Below are positions 49,484 to 61,171 of a stretch of 64,000 nt of DNA, piece after piece. The notes under the pieces were generated by a model. It searched no databases, was not told the DNA's origin, and was given only the letters and a program-made list of their open reading frames with translations. Positions within the stretch are counted from its first letter, which is position 1. Each line of letters opens with the position of its first letter. A program made the translations under genes and the position numbers. Where the stretch lies: assembly GCA_946478305.1 (NCBI GenBank), contig CAMLBO010000003.1, forward strand, positions 52,092-116,091, read 5' to 3'. The DNA comes from an uncultured Enterobacterales bacterium (GTDB taxonomy: Bacteria > Pseudomonadota > Gammaproteobacteria > Enterobacterales > Enterobacteriaceae).

Positions 49484-50995
49484 GTGGAAACCAAAGACTT
49501 GATCGTAATCGGTGGCGGTATTAATGGTACCGGCATCGCTGCGGATGCGGCTGGCCGTGGGCTGTCCGTTCTGCTGCTGGAAGCGCAAGACTTGGCCTGC
49601 GCGACCTCTTCGGCCAGTTCTAAGCTGATTCATGGTGGTTTACGCTATCTTGAACACTACGAATTCCGCCTGGTCAGTGAGGCACTGGCCGAACGTGAAG
49701 TCCTGCTGCGCCTTGCGCCACACATTGCATTTCCGATGCGCTTTCGTCTGCCGCATCAACCACACCTGCGCCCAGCCTGGATGATCCGCATCGGTCTGTT
49801 CATGTATGACCATTTGGGTAAACGTACCAGCCTGCCATCCAGTAAAGGGCTTAAGTTCGGTCCGGACTCCGTGCTGAAACCTGAACTGACCAAAGGCTTC
49901 GAATATTCTGACTGCTGGGTGGATGATGCGCGTTTAGTGGTACTCAACGCTCAGGAAGTGGAAGAGCGCGGTGGCGAAGTCCGTACCCGCACCCGCGTAA
50001 CCCGCGCATGGCGTGAAGACGGCATGTGGATGGTGGAAGCCGAAGAGATTGATACCGGAAAAACCTTCACCTGGCGCGCCAAAGGTTTGGTGAATGCCAC
50101 TGGCCCGTGGGTCAAACATTTCTTCGACGACGGCCTGAAGCTGAAATCGCCTTACGGCATTCGCCTGATCAAAGGCAGCCACATTGTGGTGCCGCGCGCC
50201 CACAATCAGCCACAGGCGTATATTCTGCAAAACGAAGACCATCGTATTGTGTTCGTGATCCCATGGCTGGATGAATTCTCCATCATCGGCACCACCGACG
50301 TGGAGTACCACGGCGATCCGAAAGACGTGAAAATCGATGAAAAAGAGACCAGCTACCTGCTGAAAGTGTACAACGATCACTTCAAGAAGCAGCTGACCAC
50401 GGAAGATATCGTCTGGAGCTACTCCGGCGTGCGTCCGCTGTGTGACGATGAGTCAGATTCTCCGCAAGCGGTTACCCGTGATTACACCTTGGACGTGCAT
50501 GACCAGAATGGTAAAGCGCCTTTGCTGTCAGTATTTGGCGGCAAGCTGACCACCTACCGTAAGCTGGCAGAACATGCGCTGGAAAAACTGACCAGGTACT
50601 ACCCGAAAGCTGGCCCGGCCTGGACCAAAAACGCTGTGTTGCCGGGTGGAAAACTGGGCGGGGATCGCGAAACTTACGCCGCCAATCTGCGCAACCGCTT
50701 CAAATGGTTGCCAGAGTCACTGGCCCGTCGTTATACCCATACTTACGGCAGTCAGACTGAACTGTTTATCGCTGACGCCACCAGTCTGGAGTCCCTGGGT
50801 GAAGATTTTGGCCACGGTTTGTACGAAGCCGAACTGCGTTATCTGGTAGAGAAAGAGTGGGTTGTCGAGTTAGATGATGCCATCTGGCGCCGTACCAAAT
50901 TGGGTATGTGGCTGGACAAAACCCAGCAGCAACGGGTTGCCGAGTGGCTGGCAACGCATCAGCAGCAAAAGAAACATCTGTCGCTGGCGTCCTGA
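49484..50995 (+). CDS. glpD: GlpD, aerobic glycerol-3-phosphate dehydrogenase
   Basis: Peripheral inner-membrane flavoprotein that oxidises sn-glycerol-3-phosphate to DHAP and feeds electrons to quinone. The product has 503 residues (E. coli 501). The FAD dinucleotide fold is near the start (VIGGGINGTGIAADAAGRG). Other signatures are SSKLIHGGLRYLE, VNATGPWVKHFF, and SVFGGKLTTYRKLAEHAL. A GGAGGAAGATGACG ribosome binding site precedes the GTG/ATG region. GlpR operator-like sites lie upstream. Followed by a terminator shared with glgP. Confidence 0.96.
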   Translation: METKDLIVIGGGINGTGIAADAAGRGLSVLLLEAQDLACATSSASSKLIHGGLRYLEHYEFRLVSEALAEREVLLRLAPHIAFPMRFRLPHQPHLRPAWMIRIGLFMYDHLGKRTSLPSSKGLKFGPDSVLKPELTKGFEYSDCWVDDARLVVLNAQEVEERGGEVRTRTRVTRAWREDGMWMVEAEEIDTGKTFTWRAKGLVNATGPWVKHFFDDGLKLKSPYGIRLIKGSHIVVPRAHNQPQAYILQNEDHRIVFVIPWLDEFSIIGTTDVEYHGDPKDVKIDEKETSYLLKVYNDHFKKQLTTEDIVWSYSGVRPLCDDESDSPQAVTRDYTLDVHDQNGKAPLLSVFGGKLTTYRKLAEHALEKLTRYYPKAGPAWTKNAVLPGGKLGGDRETYAANLRNRFKWLPESLARRYTHTYGSQTELFIADATSLESLGEDFGHGLYEAELRYLVEKEWVVELDDAIWRRTKLGMWLDKTQQQRVAEWLATHQQQKKHLSLAS

Positions 50996-51014
50996 TTTAT
51001 CTACCACGCTAAAT

Positions 51015-51045
51015 TAAAAAAGGCATCCGATTGGATGCCTTTTTC
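51015..51045. terminator. Bidirectional terminator between glpD and glgP
   Basis: A-run, AGGCATCC (51021-51028), 4-base loop GATT, GGATGCCT (51033-51040), T-run. It lies between convergent genes and ends 16 bases before the glgP stop. Confidence 0.9.
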
Positions 51046-51060
51046 ATATTGACTCTACTG

Positions 51061-53508
51061 CTACAACTTAATCGGCTTAATGTTCCAGATCTCGTCAGCG
51101 TACTCCTGAATAGTCCGGTCGGAGGAGAAATAGCCCATGTTGGCGATATTGAGCACCGTACGACGCGTCCACTCCTCAGGCTGCTGGTAGACTTCGTCCA
51201 CCTTGTCCTGCATATCAACATAGCTGCGGTAATCCGCCAGTACCTGATAGTGGTCACCGAGATTTACCAGCGTGTCGAACAAATTACTGTAGCGCTTCGG
51301 CTCGCTTGGGCTGAACACACCAGTACCAATCTGGGTCAGTACCTGATGCAACTCTTCATCCTGTTCATAGTAAGTGCGCGGGTCATAGCCCTCGCGGCGT
51401 AACTGCTCGACCTGCGGCGTGGTGTTACCGAAGATGAAGATATTCTCCTCACCCACGCGTTCGCGTATCTCGATATTGGCGCCATCCAGCGTGCCGATGG
51501 TTAACGCGCCATTAAGGGCAAACTTCATGTTACTGGTGCCCGATGCCTCGGTACCCGCCAGCGAGATTTGTTCGGAAAGATCGGCAGCCGGAATGATCAT
51601 CTGTGCCAGACTGACGCCGTAGTTAGGAATAAACACCACCTTCAGTTTATCGCGCACCCGCGGATCGTTGTTGACCACAGCTGCAACGTCGTTGATCAGC
51701 CGGATAATCTGTTTAGCGGTGTAATAGGCCGACGCCGCTTTACCGGCGAAGATCACCGTGCGTGGCACCCAGTTGGCATCAGGGTCTTCAATGATGCGGT
51801 TGTAGCGGGTGATCACATGCAGCACATTCATCAACTGGCGTTTGTATTCATGAATGCGTTTGATTTGCACGTCAAACAGGCTTTTGGGATCCACCACCAC
51901 ATCGAGTTTTTGAGCGATGTAGATCGCCAGCCGTTTTTTGTTTTCCAGCTTAGCCTTGCGCAATGCGTCAAGGAAGCTTGGGTAGTCGATATACTGTTTC
52001 AACTCTTCCAGCTGGCTCAGATCGGTACGCCAGTGTTGGCCAATGGCGGCATCGAGGACTTTCGACAACGGCTTATTGGCCAGCCCCAGCCAGCGCCGCG
52101 GGGTCACACCGTTGGTTTTATTGCAGAAACGGTCAGGGTAGATTCTCGCAAAATCAGCAAACAGTGACTGCATCATCAGTTCGGAGTGCAACGCAGAAAC
52201 ACCGTTAACTTTATGACTGGCGATCACCGCCAGCCAGGCCATACGTACCTTACGGCCATGCTCTTCATCAATTATCGATACGCGTGACAAAATGCCGCTG
52301 TCATCCGGTGCCTTTTTTGCCACTTCTTTGAGGAAGTGATCGTTAATCTGGAAGATGATTTCCAGATGCCGCGGTAAAATTTTACCGATCATATCCACCG
52401 GCCACGTCTCCAGCGCTTCACTCATCAGCGTATGGTTGGTGTAGGAGAAAACTTTACTGACTGTATCCCAGGCTTTATCCCAGTCGAACTTATGTTCGTC
52501 GATTAACAGCCGTAACAGCTCAGGGATGGAGAGCACCGGGTGGGTATCATTGAGATGAATGGCAATCTTATCGGCCAGATTTTCATAAGTATGATGGGTC
52601 ACATAGTGACGGTTGAGGATGTCCTGCACCGTCGCAGAGACCAGGAAATACTCCTGGCGCAGGCGCAGTTCACGGCCTGAGTAGGTTGAATCGTCCGGAT
52701 AAAGCACCCGCGAAACGTTCTCTGAATGGTTTTTATCTTCGACCGCCGCGAAATAATCGCCCTGATTGAACTTACCAAGGTTGATTTCATTACTGGCCTG
52801 GGCGCCCCATAGCCGCAGCGTATTAGTGGCGTCAGTATCAAAACCGGGGATGATCTGGTCATAGGCGCAGGCAATAACTTCTTCCGTTTCCAGCCAGCGG
52901 GTTTTCGCCCCTTCGTGCTGCAAACGTCCGCCGAAGCGCACTTTGTAACGGGTATTGTGGCGCTGGAACTCCCACGGATTTCCGTACTCCAGCCAGTAAT
53001 CGGGCGACTCTTTCTGCTCACCGTTAATGATATTCTGCGCAAACATGCCGTATTCGTAACGGATGCCGTAACCGCGCCCCGGCAGCGCCAAGGTGGCCAG
53101 CGAATCTAGGAAACAGGCTGCCAGACGCCCCAGCCCGCCGTTGCCAAGACCCGGATCGTTCTCTTCGCCGATCAGCTCTTCAAGGTCAAAGCCCATCTCC
53201 TCAAGCGCTTTTTGAATATCATCATAGATGCCCATCGACAGCAGCGCATTCGACAGCGTACGACCAATCAGAAACTCCATCGATAAATAGTAGACCTGCC
53301 GAACATCCTGAGACGTCTGGGCCCGGTTCGAGCGCAACCAGCGTTCTACCATGCGGTCACGCACCGCAAACAGCGTGGCGTTCAACCAGTCATGCTGAGT
53401 CGCGATAGAGGGATCTTTGCCGACAATAAACATCAGTTTATAGGCAATAGAGTGTTTCAGCGCTTCAACACTGACGGTTGGCGAAGTGTAATTAAACGGT
53501 GATGTCAT
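51061..53508 (-). CDS. glgP: GlgP, glycogen phosphorylase
   Basis: PLP-dependent GT35 enzyme that shortens glycogen outer chains to glucose-1-phosphate. The product has 815 residues, the E. coli length. The PLP Lys is in [19 protein letters not shown]; the [21 protein letters not shown] block and [10 protein letters not shown] are intact. It is the last gene of glgBXCAP and the paralogue of MalP at 36-38 kb; both keep the full active site. It lies 55 bases after glgA. Confidence 0.97.
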   Translation of the reverse strand: MTSPFNYTSPTVSVEALKHSIAYKLMFIVGKDPSIATQHDWLNATLFAVRDRMVERWLRSNRAQTSQDVRQVYYLSMEFLIGRTLSNALLSMGIYDDIQKALEEMGFDLEELIGEENDPGLGNGGLGRLAACFLDSLATLALPGRGYGIRYEYGMFAQNIINGEQKESPDYWLEYGNPWEFQRHNTRYKVRFGGRLQHEGAKTRWLETEEVIACAYDQIIPGFDTDATNTLRLWGAQASNEINLGKFNQGDYFAAVEDKNHSENVSRVLYPDDSTYSGRELRLRQEYFLVSATVQDILNRHYVTHHTYENLADKIAIHLNDTHPVLSIPELLRLLIDEHKFDWDKAWDTVSKVFSYTNHTLMSEALETWPVDMIGKILPRHLEIIFQINDHFLKEVAKKAPDDSGILSRVSIIDEEHGRKVRMAWLAVIASHKVNGVSALHSELMMQSLFADFARIYPDRFCNKTNGVTPRRWLGLANKPLSKVLDAAIGQHWRTDLSQLEELKQYIDYPSFLDALRKAKLENKKRLAIYIAQKLDVVVDPKSLFDVQIKRIHEYKRQLMNVLHVITRYNRIIEDPDANWVPRTVIFAGKAASAYYTAKQIIRLINDVAAVVNNDPRVRDKLKVVFIPNYGVSLAQMIIPAADLSEQISLAGTEASGTSNMKFALNGALTIGTLDGANIEIRERVGEENIFIFGNTTPQVEQLRREGYDPRTYYEQDEELHQVLTQIGTGVFSPSEPKRYSNLFDTLVNLGDHYQVLADYRSYVDMQDKVDEVYQQPEEWTRRTVLNIANMGYFSSDRTIQEYADEIWNIKPIKL

Positions 53509-53563
53509 AGCGTTGCGTTCCCAATTAAGTCATGCCGCTTTGTGGTCATCATGGCAATAAGCA

Positions 53564-55000
53564 TCATGACAGCAAGCGTTGATAAAGTGACAGATAGGCT
53601 TGAGCGGCCACCTGCCAGCCAAAGTCGAGACCCATCGCGTGATGCTGCACGTGACGCCAGTGTTTTGGTCTGCTCCATAGCACGAAGGCGCGGCGGATAG
53701 CACTGGCCAAAGACTTCCCGTTCGCCTCTTCAAAGACAAATCCGCTGGCGGAACCATCAGCCAGATTCTCCAGCGCGCAGTCCACTACCGTGTCTGCCAG
53801 CCCACCGGTGCGGCGCACCAGCGGCAGGGTGCCATACTTAAGGCCATACAGTTGCGTCAGGCCACAAGGTTCAAAGCGGCTCGGCACCATGATGACATCC
53901 GCACCGCCGATGATGCGGTGTGAGAACGCCTCGTGATAGCCAAGCTGTACACCCACCTGCCCCGGGTTATCGGCCGCTGCGGCCAGAAATGCCTGCTGCA
54001 AGACCGCATCCCCCGCGCCGAGCACCGCCAACTGGCCGCCGCGTTCAAGCAGATCCGGTAAGGCTTCCAGCACCAGATCCAGACCTTTCTGGCTGGTCAG
54101 GCGGCTGACGACCGCAAACACCAGACGTGAGTCATCTACGTCCAGCCCCATAGCCCGTTGCAGATAAGCTTTGTTAATCATTTTCGAGCGCAGGTCATCG
54201 GCGTCATAGCGCGCTGACAGCAGAACGTCATCGCGCGGTTGCCAGATAGCGTCATCCACGCCGTTGAGAATGCCGGTCAGTCGCCCTTCCCGCTCACGTT
54301 CCAGCAGCAGGGATTCCATACCGTAACCAAATTCTGGGCGGGTGATCTCTTTGGCATAGGTCGGGCTGACGGTGGTGATATGGTCAGAATAGAACAGCCC
54401 GGCTTTCAGGTAGGAGATCTGCCCATAGAACTCCAGGCCATACATCTGGAAGAAATCGTACGGGATCTGTAATTGCTGCAAATGATAACTGTCGAACAGG
54501 CCCTGGAACGCCAAATTATGGACGGTGAACACCGTTTTGACCGGAATATGGCGCGAACGGACATAGGCTGAGGTCAGACCCGCATGCCAGTCGTGCGACT
54601 GAATAATGTCCGGTTTCCACAACCCGTCAAATCCACTGCCGAGCTCCGCCGCCATCCAGCTCAGCAGGGCGAAACGCAGATGGTTATCCGGATAGGCGTA
54701 TAAAGATTGATCGTGATACGGGCTGCCGGGACGGTCATACAGCCCCGGTACATCAATAATGTAAATGCCCACTCCCTGAAACAGGCCATAACGCAGCGTC
54801 ACATGGCCGGCAAAGGTATCAAGGTGGCCAACAACCTGTGTCTCTCCAATGCCCCGCTTAATATCGGGGAAGGCCGGAATCAGCACACGCGCATCTGTCC
54901 CCCCCGCGATTTGAGCAGCGGGTAGCGCACCTGCGACGTCAGCAAGTCCCCCTGTTTTTAACAAGGGGAACAGCTCTGAACAAACATGTAAAACCTGCAT
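53564..55000 (-). CDS. glgA: GlgA, glycogen synthase
   Basis: GT5 ADP-glucose:alpha-1,4-glucan transferase, 478 residues (E. coli 477). The N-terminal KTGGL motif (in [15 protein letters not shown]) binds ADP-glucose; the C-terminal half has [12 protein letters not shown], the catalytic-loop [15 protein letters not shown] and [11 protein letters not shown] 269-base gap carrying an ERIC element separates it from glgC, although the two are adjacent in E. coli. So either read-through or a promoter in that gap drives glgAP. Confidence 0.96.
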   Translation of the reverse strand: MQVLHVCSELFPLLKTGGLADVAGALPAAQIAGGTDARVLIPAFPDIKRGIGETQVVGHLDTFAGHVTLRYGLFQGVGIYIIDVPGLYDRPGSPYHDQSLYAYPDNHLRFALLSWMAAELGSGFDGLWKPDIIQSHDWHAGLTSAYVRSRHIPVKTVFTVHNLAFQGLFDSYHLQQLQIPYDFFQMYGLEFYGQISYLKAGLFYSDHITTVSPTYAKEITRPEFGYGMESLLLEREREGRLTGILNGVDDAIWQPRDDVLLSARYDADDLRSKMINKAYLQRAMGLDVDDSRLVFAVVSRLTSQKGLDLVLEALPDLLERGGQLAVLGAGDAVLQQAFLAAAADNPGQVGVQLGYHEAFSHRIIGGADVIMVPSRFEPCGLTQLYGLKYGTLPLVRRTGGLADTVVDCALENLADGSASGFVFEEANGKSLASAIRRAFVLWSRPKHWRHVQHHAMGLDFGWQVAAQAYLSLYQRLLS

Positions 55001-55146
55001 TCGCGCTCCTGAATTATCATCACCACCACGGGATCATTACCGGAATGGTGAGCAAAAATTATCGGGGCAGACGTCAACGTTCTCCCTGTTGCACCGTCCC
55101 GGACCACTTTCATTCCGAGTTATCTCGTTTTCAATTTCTCACAGAC

Positions 55147-55271
55147 AGACCCAAGTCATTGGAGTTGTGGCAAGGCGGCAAATGAGTGAACACCGATGAG
55201 CTTACACAGGTAAGTGATTCGGATTCGCGAATGCAGCTAACACAGCCACGGCTTCAAGGACGCCGGGTATT
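55147..55271. repeat. ERIC element between glgA and glgC
   Basis: About 125 bases with the ERIC pattern: GGCAAGGCGGCAAATGAGTG at left, the core GATGAGCTTACACAGGTAAG with its dyad in the middle, and CTTCAAGGACGCCGGGTAT at the right end. The right end runs into the glgC stop codon (TTA at 55270-55272 on the plus strand). It lies inside the glg operon, between glgC and glgA. Confidence 0.88.
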
Positions 55272-56547
55272 ACAATTTCGCTAACATCGCTCGGGTAACC
55301 AGGACAACACCGTCCTCTGAGCGGTAAAAACGTTTACTGTCTTCGTCGGCGTTTTCGCCGATCACCATGCCTTCGGGAATATGGCAGGCACGGTCAATGA
55401 CACATTTACGTAAGCGGCAGGAGCGGCCGACGTTGACGTCCGGCAACAGGATGGTCGAATCAATATTGCAGAACGAATTTACCCGCACACGCGGGAACAG
55501 CACGGCGTTGACCACCACCGAACCTGACACTATGCAGCCACCGGCAACCAGAGAGTTCATGGTCATGCCATGGCTGCCAGAGCGATCCTGCACAAATTTT
55601 GCCGGCGGCAGTGGTTCCATATGGGTGCGAATCGGCCACGAGCGGTCATACATATCCAGTTCAGGCGTTACAGAGGCCAGATCCAGATTGGCCTTCCAGT
55701 ACGCGTCGAGCGTGCCTACATCACGCCAATAAGGCGGTTGTTCGGTATTTTGCGTGACGCAGGACAGGCTGAAAGGATGAGCCCAGGCCGCACCCTCGCG
55801 GGTAATTTTCGGCAACAGATCTTTGCCGAAATCATGGCTGGACTCTTCGCTGGCCATATCCTCTTCAAGTAGCCGGAACAGGTAGTCGGCATTAAAAATG
55901 TAGACCCCCATGCTCGCCAGCGCCATGTCAGGTTGACCGGGAATAGAGGGTGGGTTCTGCGGTTTTTCAAGGAAGCTCTTGATTTGATAATCTTCACCGA
56001 CGTCCATTACGCCAAATTCACTGGCTTGCGCCAGAGGTACGGCGAGGCAGGCCACGGTACATTCACCGCCCTTTTCGACGTGATCGACCAGCATGCGTGA
56101 GTAATCCATTTTGTAGATATGGTCACCGGCAAGGATCACTACGTATTCCGCTTCATAGCGGCGGATGATATCCAGATTCTGATAAACGGCATCGGCGGTG
56201 CCCTTGTACCAGTGCTCGGTGCTCTGGCGCTGCTGTGCAGGCAGTAAGTCCACAAACTCGTTCATCTCTTCATTTAGGAACGACCAGCCGCGCTGAATGT
56301 GCTGAACCAAAGTATGCGACTGATATTGCGTAATAACCCCGATACGACGGATGCCAGAATTGAGGCAGTTCGACAGGGCAAAATCGATGATGCGGAACTT
56401 GCCGCCAAAGTGCACCGCTGGTTTGGCCCGGGTTGCGGTTAAATCCTTGAGACGTGAGCCCCGCCCACCGGCCAGGATCAGTGCGACGGATTTCAGGGGT
56501 AACTGTCTTGCCAGCATTACCGGATCTCTGTTTTCTGTTTTGTTCAT
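55270..56547 (-). CDS. glgC: GlgC, ADP-glucose pyrophosphorylase
   Basis: Makes ADP-glucose from ATP and glucose-1-P, the controlled step of glycogen synthesis. The product has 425 residues; E. coli has 431. The N-terminus aligns residue for residue, including the nucleotide loop [15 protein letters not shown], the activator-binding Lys in [10 protein letters not shown] and the sugar-phosphate Lys in [10 protein letters not shown]. The E. coli protein continues past ...MLRKL with six more residues, whereas this one stops at ...MLAKL where an ERIC element begins. The C-terminal beta-helix is otherwise complete. It lies 51 bases after glgX. Confidence 0.95.
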   Translation of the reverse strand: MNKTENRDPVMLARQLPLKSVALILAGGRGSRLKDLTATRAKPAVHFGGKFRIIDFALSNCLNSGIRRIGVITQYQSHTLVQHIQRGWSFLNEEMNEFVDLLPAQQRQSTEHWYKGTADAVYQNLDIIRRYEAEYVVILAGDHIYKMDYSRMLVDHVEKGGECTVACLAVPLAQASEFGVMDVGEDYQIKSFLEKPQNPPSIPGQPDMALASMGVYIFNADYLFRLLEEDMASEESSHDFGKDLLPKITREGAAWAHPFSLSCVTQNTEQPPYWRDVGTLDAYWKANLDLASVTPELDMYDRSWPIRTHMEPLPPAKFVQDRSGSHGMTMNSLVAGGCIVSGSVVVNAVLFPRVRVNSFCNIDSTILLPDVNVGRSCRLRKCVIDRACHIPEGMVIGENADEDSKRFYRSEDGVVLVTRAMLAKL

Positions 56548-56598
56548 GGCTGACTCCTTGCATATCTCTGCTGACTTTCCTGCATGCGTGCGGTGTTG

Positions 56599-58605
56599 TT
56601 ATTCATGGCAATGGAGCACGCAGAGGGTTTTCGCTGTGGCGCGCCAGATAGAACCGTCCCTGACACACTGAGGTTCCTCTCCCAAAAGCGCCGAATTAAA
56701 CGGGGCCACCGGTTGCCAGCGGCCTGCGGGCAACTGCATATCGACATCCACCAGCGAGGCATTCAGTACCAGCAACCAACGGCCTGAAAGGCGGATTTGC
56801 AGCCACTGCTGTGGCCCATGCTCCCAACTGGAGACCTGCATCGGCTGGCCCTTTACATCCAGCCATTCGACATCACTCCCTTCAACGCGCCACCAATGAT
56901 CTTGCATCAGCGCGGGTATTTTTTTGCGTAACGCAATCAGGGCCGCGACATAGGCAGTCAGGCTGTCATCGGCCCGGCTCCAGTCGAGCCAGGTCAGCGC
57001 GTTGTCCTGACAGTAGGCGTTATTATTGCCCTGCTGGCTGTTGCCGTGTTCGTCACCGGCCAGCAGCATGGGCGTTCCCTGCGACAGCAAGAGTGTCGCC
57101 AGCAACGCACGCTGGCTGAGATGCCGCTGGCGCAGCACCTCATCACACGCCTTCAGTCCCTCTTCGCCATGGTTCTGGCTGTAATTTTCATTGTGGCCAT
57201 CGCTGTTATTTTCGCCGTTGGCCTCGTTGTGTTTATCGTTGAAGCTGACGACATCACGCAGGGTGAAGCCGTCGTGCGCCGTGAGCATGTTGATGCTGGC
57301 GTGAGGGGCACGCCCGGCGTGGTCGAAGAGATCGGCTGACGCGGCAAAACGCCCGGCGAATTGCCCCAGGGATGCATCACCATGCAGCCAAAATTTACGC
57401 ATATCATCGCGCCATAAATCGCTCCATTCGGCGAAAGGCGGCGGGAAGTGACCGAGCTGATATCCCCCTGTGCCAATGTCCCAGGGTTCGGCGATCAGTT
57501 TGACGCCGCAGAGCAGACTGTCGGCACGTATAGCAGTGAACAGCGGAGAATCCGGAGTAAACGCCGGCGTTCTGCCAAGAACCGTGGCCAGATCAAAACG
57601 AAAACCGTCAACGTGGCACTCGCGCACCCAATAACGCAGGCAGTCGAGCGTCCATTCCACCGTCTCCTCATCCACCAGCCGCAGCGCGTTGCCGCAGCCG
57701 GTGAAATTGTCGTCGCTGCCGTCTTCACGCAACCAGTACCAGCTGGGGTTATCAATGCCACGAAATGAGATGAATGGCCCGTCAATGTCCAGTTCGGCAC
57801 TGTGGTTAAACACCACGTCGAGAATCACTTCAATCCCGGCCTGATGCAGCGCTTTAACCGCCGCTTTGAATTCATTAAGGGCTGAGATACCTTTCTGACG
57901 GCTGGCATAGCTGGGTTCAACTGCACAGGGTGCCAGCACGTTATAGCCCCAGTAATTGCTCAAACCAAGACGTTGCAGCCGGGGTTCGTCAGCGTGATGC
58001 TGCACCGGCAGTAATTCAATTGCCGTAATGCCCAGATGTTGTAAATATTCGAGCATGACCGGGTGCGCCAGCCCGGCGTAGGTGCCGCGCAAACCAGCCG
58101 GAATATGCGGGTGCAGGCGCGTCAGGCCACGGACATGGGCTTCATAAATGACCGTCTCGCCCCACGGCGTGGCGGGCGGTGTATCATCGCCCCAGTCAAA
58201 GGCATCACTGACCACCACTGACTTCGGTGCAGCCACGGCGCTGTCTTTTTCATCAGGTGTAACAATGCCACCGTTCAGGCGCACGTTGTCTGTCAGTTCT
58301 CCTTCCAGCGCACGGGCACTTGGGTCAATCAACAATTTTTTTGGGTTAAAACGCAGCCCTTTGGCCGGTTCAAAAGGGCCGTAAACCCGGTAACCATAGC
58401 GCTGACCGGCTTTAACGCCGCGCAGGAAGCCGTGCCAAAGGTTGCCGGTACGGCCAGGTAACGCAAAACGCTGCTCGCTGCCGGACTCATCAAACAGGCA
58501 GAGTTCGATTTTTTCCGCATGGGCTGAAAACAGGCAAAAATTGACGCCATCGGCCTGTAACTGGGCCCCGTAAGGTGCTGGCTGACCGGTTTCGAGCTTT
58601 TTCAT
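56599..58605 (-). CDS. glgX: GlgX, glycogen debranching enzyme
   Basis: GH13 enzyme that removes short maltotetraosyl branches left after phosphorylase action. The product has 668 residues (E. coli 657). An N-terminal CBM48 domain (about 8-110) is followed by the (beta/alpha)8 barrel. The catalytic regions are [13 protein letters not shown] (nucleophile Asp), [16 protein letters not shown] (acid Glu) and [19 protein letters not shown] (third Asp). Its ATG overlaps the glgB stop by four bases. Confidence 0.96.
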   Translation of the reverse strand: MKKLETGQPAPYGAQLQADGVNFCLFSAHAEKIELCLFDESGSEQRFALPGRTGNLWHGFLRGVKAGQRYGYRVYGPFEPAKGLRFNPKKLLIDPSARALEGELTDNVRLNGGIVTPDEKDSAVAAPKSVVVSDAFDWGDDTPPATPWGETVIYEAHVRGLTRLHPHIPAGLRGTYAGLAHPVMLEYLQHLGITAIELLPVQHHADEPRLQRLGLSNYWGYNVLAPCAVEPSYASRQKGISALNEFKAAVKALHQAGIEVILDVVFNHSAELDIDGPFISFRGIDNPSWYWLREDGSDDNFTGCGNALRLVDEETVEWTLDCLRYWVRECHVDGFRFDLATVLGRTPAFTPDSPLFTAIRADSLLCGVKLIAEPWDIGTGGYQLGHFPPPFAEWSDLWRDDMRKFWLHGDASLGQFAGRFAASADLFDHAGRAPHASINMLTAHDGFTLRDVVSFNDKHNEANGENNSDGHNENYSQNHGEEGLKACDEVLRQRHLSQRALLATLLLSQGTPMLLAGDEHGNSQQGNNNAYCQDNALTWLDWSRADDSLTAYVAALIALRKKIPALMQDHWWRVEGSDVEWLDVKGQPMQVSSWEHGPQQWLQIRLSGRWLLVLNASLVDVDMQLPAGRWQPVAPFNSALLGEEPQCVRDGSIWRATAKTLCVLHCHE

Positions 58606-60788
58606 CGCTCCTCCCGCCGCAGATAAATGGTTGCCAGTGGCGGAATGGTCAGGCTGATGGAGTGCTCACGCTGATGCTGACCGGAAGGCTGGCTGTAAAC
58701 CTCGCCGCTGTTACCGATATTGCCGCCGCGATAGAAGTGCGAATCGGTATTGAGGATTTCGTGATAGCGCCCTGCGCGCGCGACGCCGATCCGATAGTCA
58801 TAACGCGGCACCGGCGTGAAGTTACTGACGACGATAACTTCGTCACCGTTGTCGTCCCGGCGGGCGAAGGCGAATACCGAATTCTCGTGGTCATCGACCA
58901 CCAGCCACTCAAAGCCACGCGGGTTGAAGTCCAGCTCAAACAGCGGCGTTTGCTGGCGATAGACCTGGTTAAGATCCCGCACCAGATGTTGAACACCACT
59001 GTGCCAGCCGTTCTGGTCATCGAGCAGATGCCAGTCGAGGCTGTTGTTGAAATCCCACTCGCGTCCCTGCGCAAATTCGCAGCCCATAAACATCAGTTTT
59101 TTGCCGGGATGTGCCCACATAAAGCCGTAATAGGCGCGCAGGTTGGCAAATTTCTGCCACGCATCGCCGGGCATTCTGTCGAGCAGCGAACCTTTACCGT
59201 GCACCACTTCGTCATGGGAAAGCGGCAAAATGAAGTTTTCGCTGTAGGCGTAAAGCACGCCGAACGTCATGAGATTGTGATGGTATTTACGGTGAATCGG
59301 GTCAAGTTGCATGTAATTGAGCGAGTCATGCATCCACCCAAGGTTCCATTTGTAATGGAATCCGAGCCCGTTAGCGTCCGGCGGCATGGTGACGCCCGGA
59401 TAGTCAGTGGACTCTTCGGCCAGCGTCACCGCGCCGTCAAGCTCACGGCCAATGGTCTGGTTGGTGTATTTCAGAAAAGCGATGGCTTCGAGGTTTTCAC
59501 GGCCACCGTAATAGTTGGGGATCCACTCACCGGGCTTGCGGCTGTAGTCGCGGTAGATCATTGAGGCCACGGCGTCGACACGCAAGCCGTCAATGCCATA
59601 GCGCTCTATCCAGTAGAAGCCATTGCCCGCCAGATAATTACGCACTTCATGGCGGCCATAGTTATAAATCAGCGTGTTCCAGTCCTGATGGTAGCCTTCG
59701 CGCGGATCGGCATATTCGTACAGCGCGGTGCCGTCAAACTGCGCCAGGCCATGGGAATCACTCGGAAAATGGCCAGGCACCCAGTCAAGGATCACGTTGA
59801 GACCCGCGTTATGGGCGGCATCAACGAAAGCTTTGAACTCCTCCGGCGTACCGTACCGGCGGGTCGGTGCGTACATGCCGAGGGGTTGGTAGCCCCAGCT
59901 GCCGTCAAACGGATGTTCATTGATAGGCATCAGTTCAATATGCGTAAAGCCCATCCATTTGGCGTAGGAGACCAGCTGCTCAGCCAGTTCGCCGTAGCTT
60001 AACCAGAAATTATTCTCGGTGTGGCGGCGCCAGGATCCCAGATGCACCTCATAGACTGACACCGGCTGGTTCAGTGCATTGGCTTTTTTACGCTCTGCAG
60101 AAAAAGGGACTTTTTCAGGAAGATGATTGACCAGCGAGGCAGTTTCCGGGCGCATCTGCGCTTCAAACGCGTAAGGGTCGGCACGCAGCGAGATATTGCC
60201 CCGGCAGTCGATCACCTCATATTTGTAAAGCTGACCTTCGCGCACACCGGGGATAAACAGCTCCCAGATGCCATTTTCGCGGCGCTGGCGCATCGGATGG
60301 CGGCGTCCATCCCAAAAGTTGAATTCACCGACCACGGAAATACGCGTTGCGTTTGGCGCCCAAAGGGCAAAGCTCACACCCTCAACGTTATCCAGCACCT
60401 GCGGATGCGCCCCCAGCTTCTCGTAAGGCCGCAAATGCGTACCTTCGGCGAGCAGCCACATATCCAACTCCGGCAACAGCGTACCAAAGCGGTAGGGGTC
60501 ATCAATCTGGTGGATATTTTCGCCCCAGCGGACCTCCAGCCGATACCGGAAGTGATTTTTGCGCCGTGGCATTAGCCCGACAAAGAAGCCGCGGTCGTCA
60601 GAACGGCGTAGCTCAGCCACTCTCGTGCCTTTATCGGCATCAATGACCCAGACCTGATCGGCATCTGGCAGCAGTGCGCGCACTTCAATGCCGGCGGCCA
60701 CAGAATGCATTCCCAAAAGCGAAAATGGATCAGCGTAATGGCCGGAAATGAGTTGATTAATAACGTGCTGATCGGGGAGTACTGACAT
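58602..60788 (-). CDS. glgB: GlgB, 1,4-alpha-glucan branching enzyme
   Basis: GH13 enzyme that introduces alpha-1,6 branches, 728 residues as in E. coli. N-terminal CBM48-type modules (about 1-220) are followed by the barrel with [22 protein letters not shown] (nucleophile), the acid Glu in [11 protein letters not shown] and [15 protein letters not shown]. First gene of glgBXCAP. The 383-base upstream region to asd should hold the main operon promoter. Confidence 0.97.
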   Translation of the reverse strand: MSVLPDQHVINQLISGHYADPFSLLGMHSVAAGIEVRALLPDADQVWVIDADKGTRVAELRRSDDRGFFVGLMPRRKNHFRYRLEVRWGENIHQIDDPYRFGTLLPELDMWLLAEGTHLRPYEKLGAHPQVLDNVEGVSFALWAPNATRISVVGEFNFWDGRRHPMRQRRENGIWELFIPGVREGQLYKYEVIDCRGNISLRADPYAFEAQMRPETASLVNHLPEKVPFSAERKKANALNQPVSVYEVHLGSWRRHTENNFWLSYGELAEQLVSYAKWMGFTHIELMPINEHPFDGSWGYQPLGMYAPTRRYGTPEEFKAFVDAAHNAGLNVILDWVPGHFPSDSHGLAQFDGTALYEYADPREGYHQDWNTLIYNYGRHEVRNYLAGNGFYWIERYGIDGLRVDAVASMIYRDYSRKPGEWIPNYYGGRENLEAIAFLKYTNQTIGRELDGAVTLAEESTDYPGVTMPPDANGLGFHYKWNLGWMHDSLNYMQLDPIHRKYHHNLMTFGVLYAYSENFILPLSHDEVVHGKGSLLDRMPGDAWQKFANLRAYYGFMWAHPGKKLMFMGCEFAQGREWDFNNSLDWHLLDDQNGWHSGVQHLVRDLNQVYRQQTPLFELDFNPRGFEWLVVDDHENSVFAFARRDDNGDEVIVVSNFTPVPRYDYRIGVARAGRYHEILNTDSHFYRGGNIGNSGEVYSQPSGQHQREHSISLTIPPLATIYLRREER

Positions 60789-61171
60789 GCATTTCGTCCT
60801 ATGATTAATTAAATCAATAAATTCAATGAAATCATCCAGATGCTCAATGGTTACTCTCTATTCAGTCTGCTCCTGAAGTTGGGATCACCTTGTGATGGGT
60901 GTGTCATTTATTTTTGCTTAATCGTGCCTGCCAGCGCCCCGGCTCACAGTTTCAAAATAAGTGTTTGTTTGTGCTTCTCAAAAGCGCTCAGACCCTCTAC
61001 TAAGCATAGACAAAGGACGTTAAAAGGCGGGGGCAAAAAACGAGGAATTTTTCACACCCTGAAATTCAGCCAAAATCGCTGGGGAAAAGAGGCAAACAGG
61101 GTGAAGTGATTGATAGGCGAAAAAAAACGGGACACCGTGCTGGTGTCCCGTTGGGGCTGCAAATAGATAGG
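60789..61171. other. glgB-asd intergenic region
   Basis: A 383-base gap. The part next to glgB is AT-rich and should contain the glgBXCAP promoter. TGTGATGGGTGTGTCAT near 60893-60909 is only a poor CRP-like match. The asd end carries a clear terminator (61120-61152). No gene was recognised. Confidence 0.6.
61120..61152 (-). terminator. asd terminator
   Basis: On the minus strand an 11-bp stem AACGGGACACC / GGTGTCCCGTT (arms at 61142-61152 and 61126-61136) with a 5-base loop, followed by a run of T (61121-61127). It lies 20 bases after the asd stop. Confidence 0.9.
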
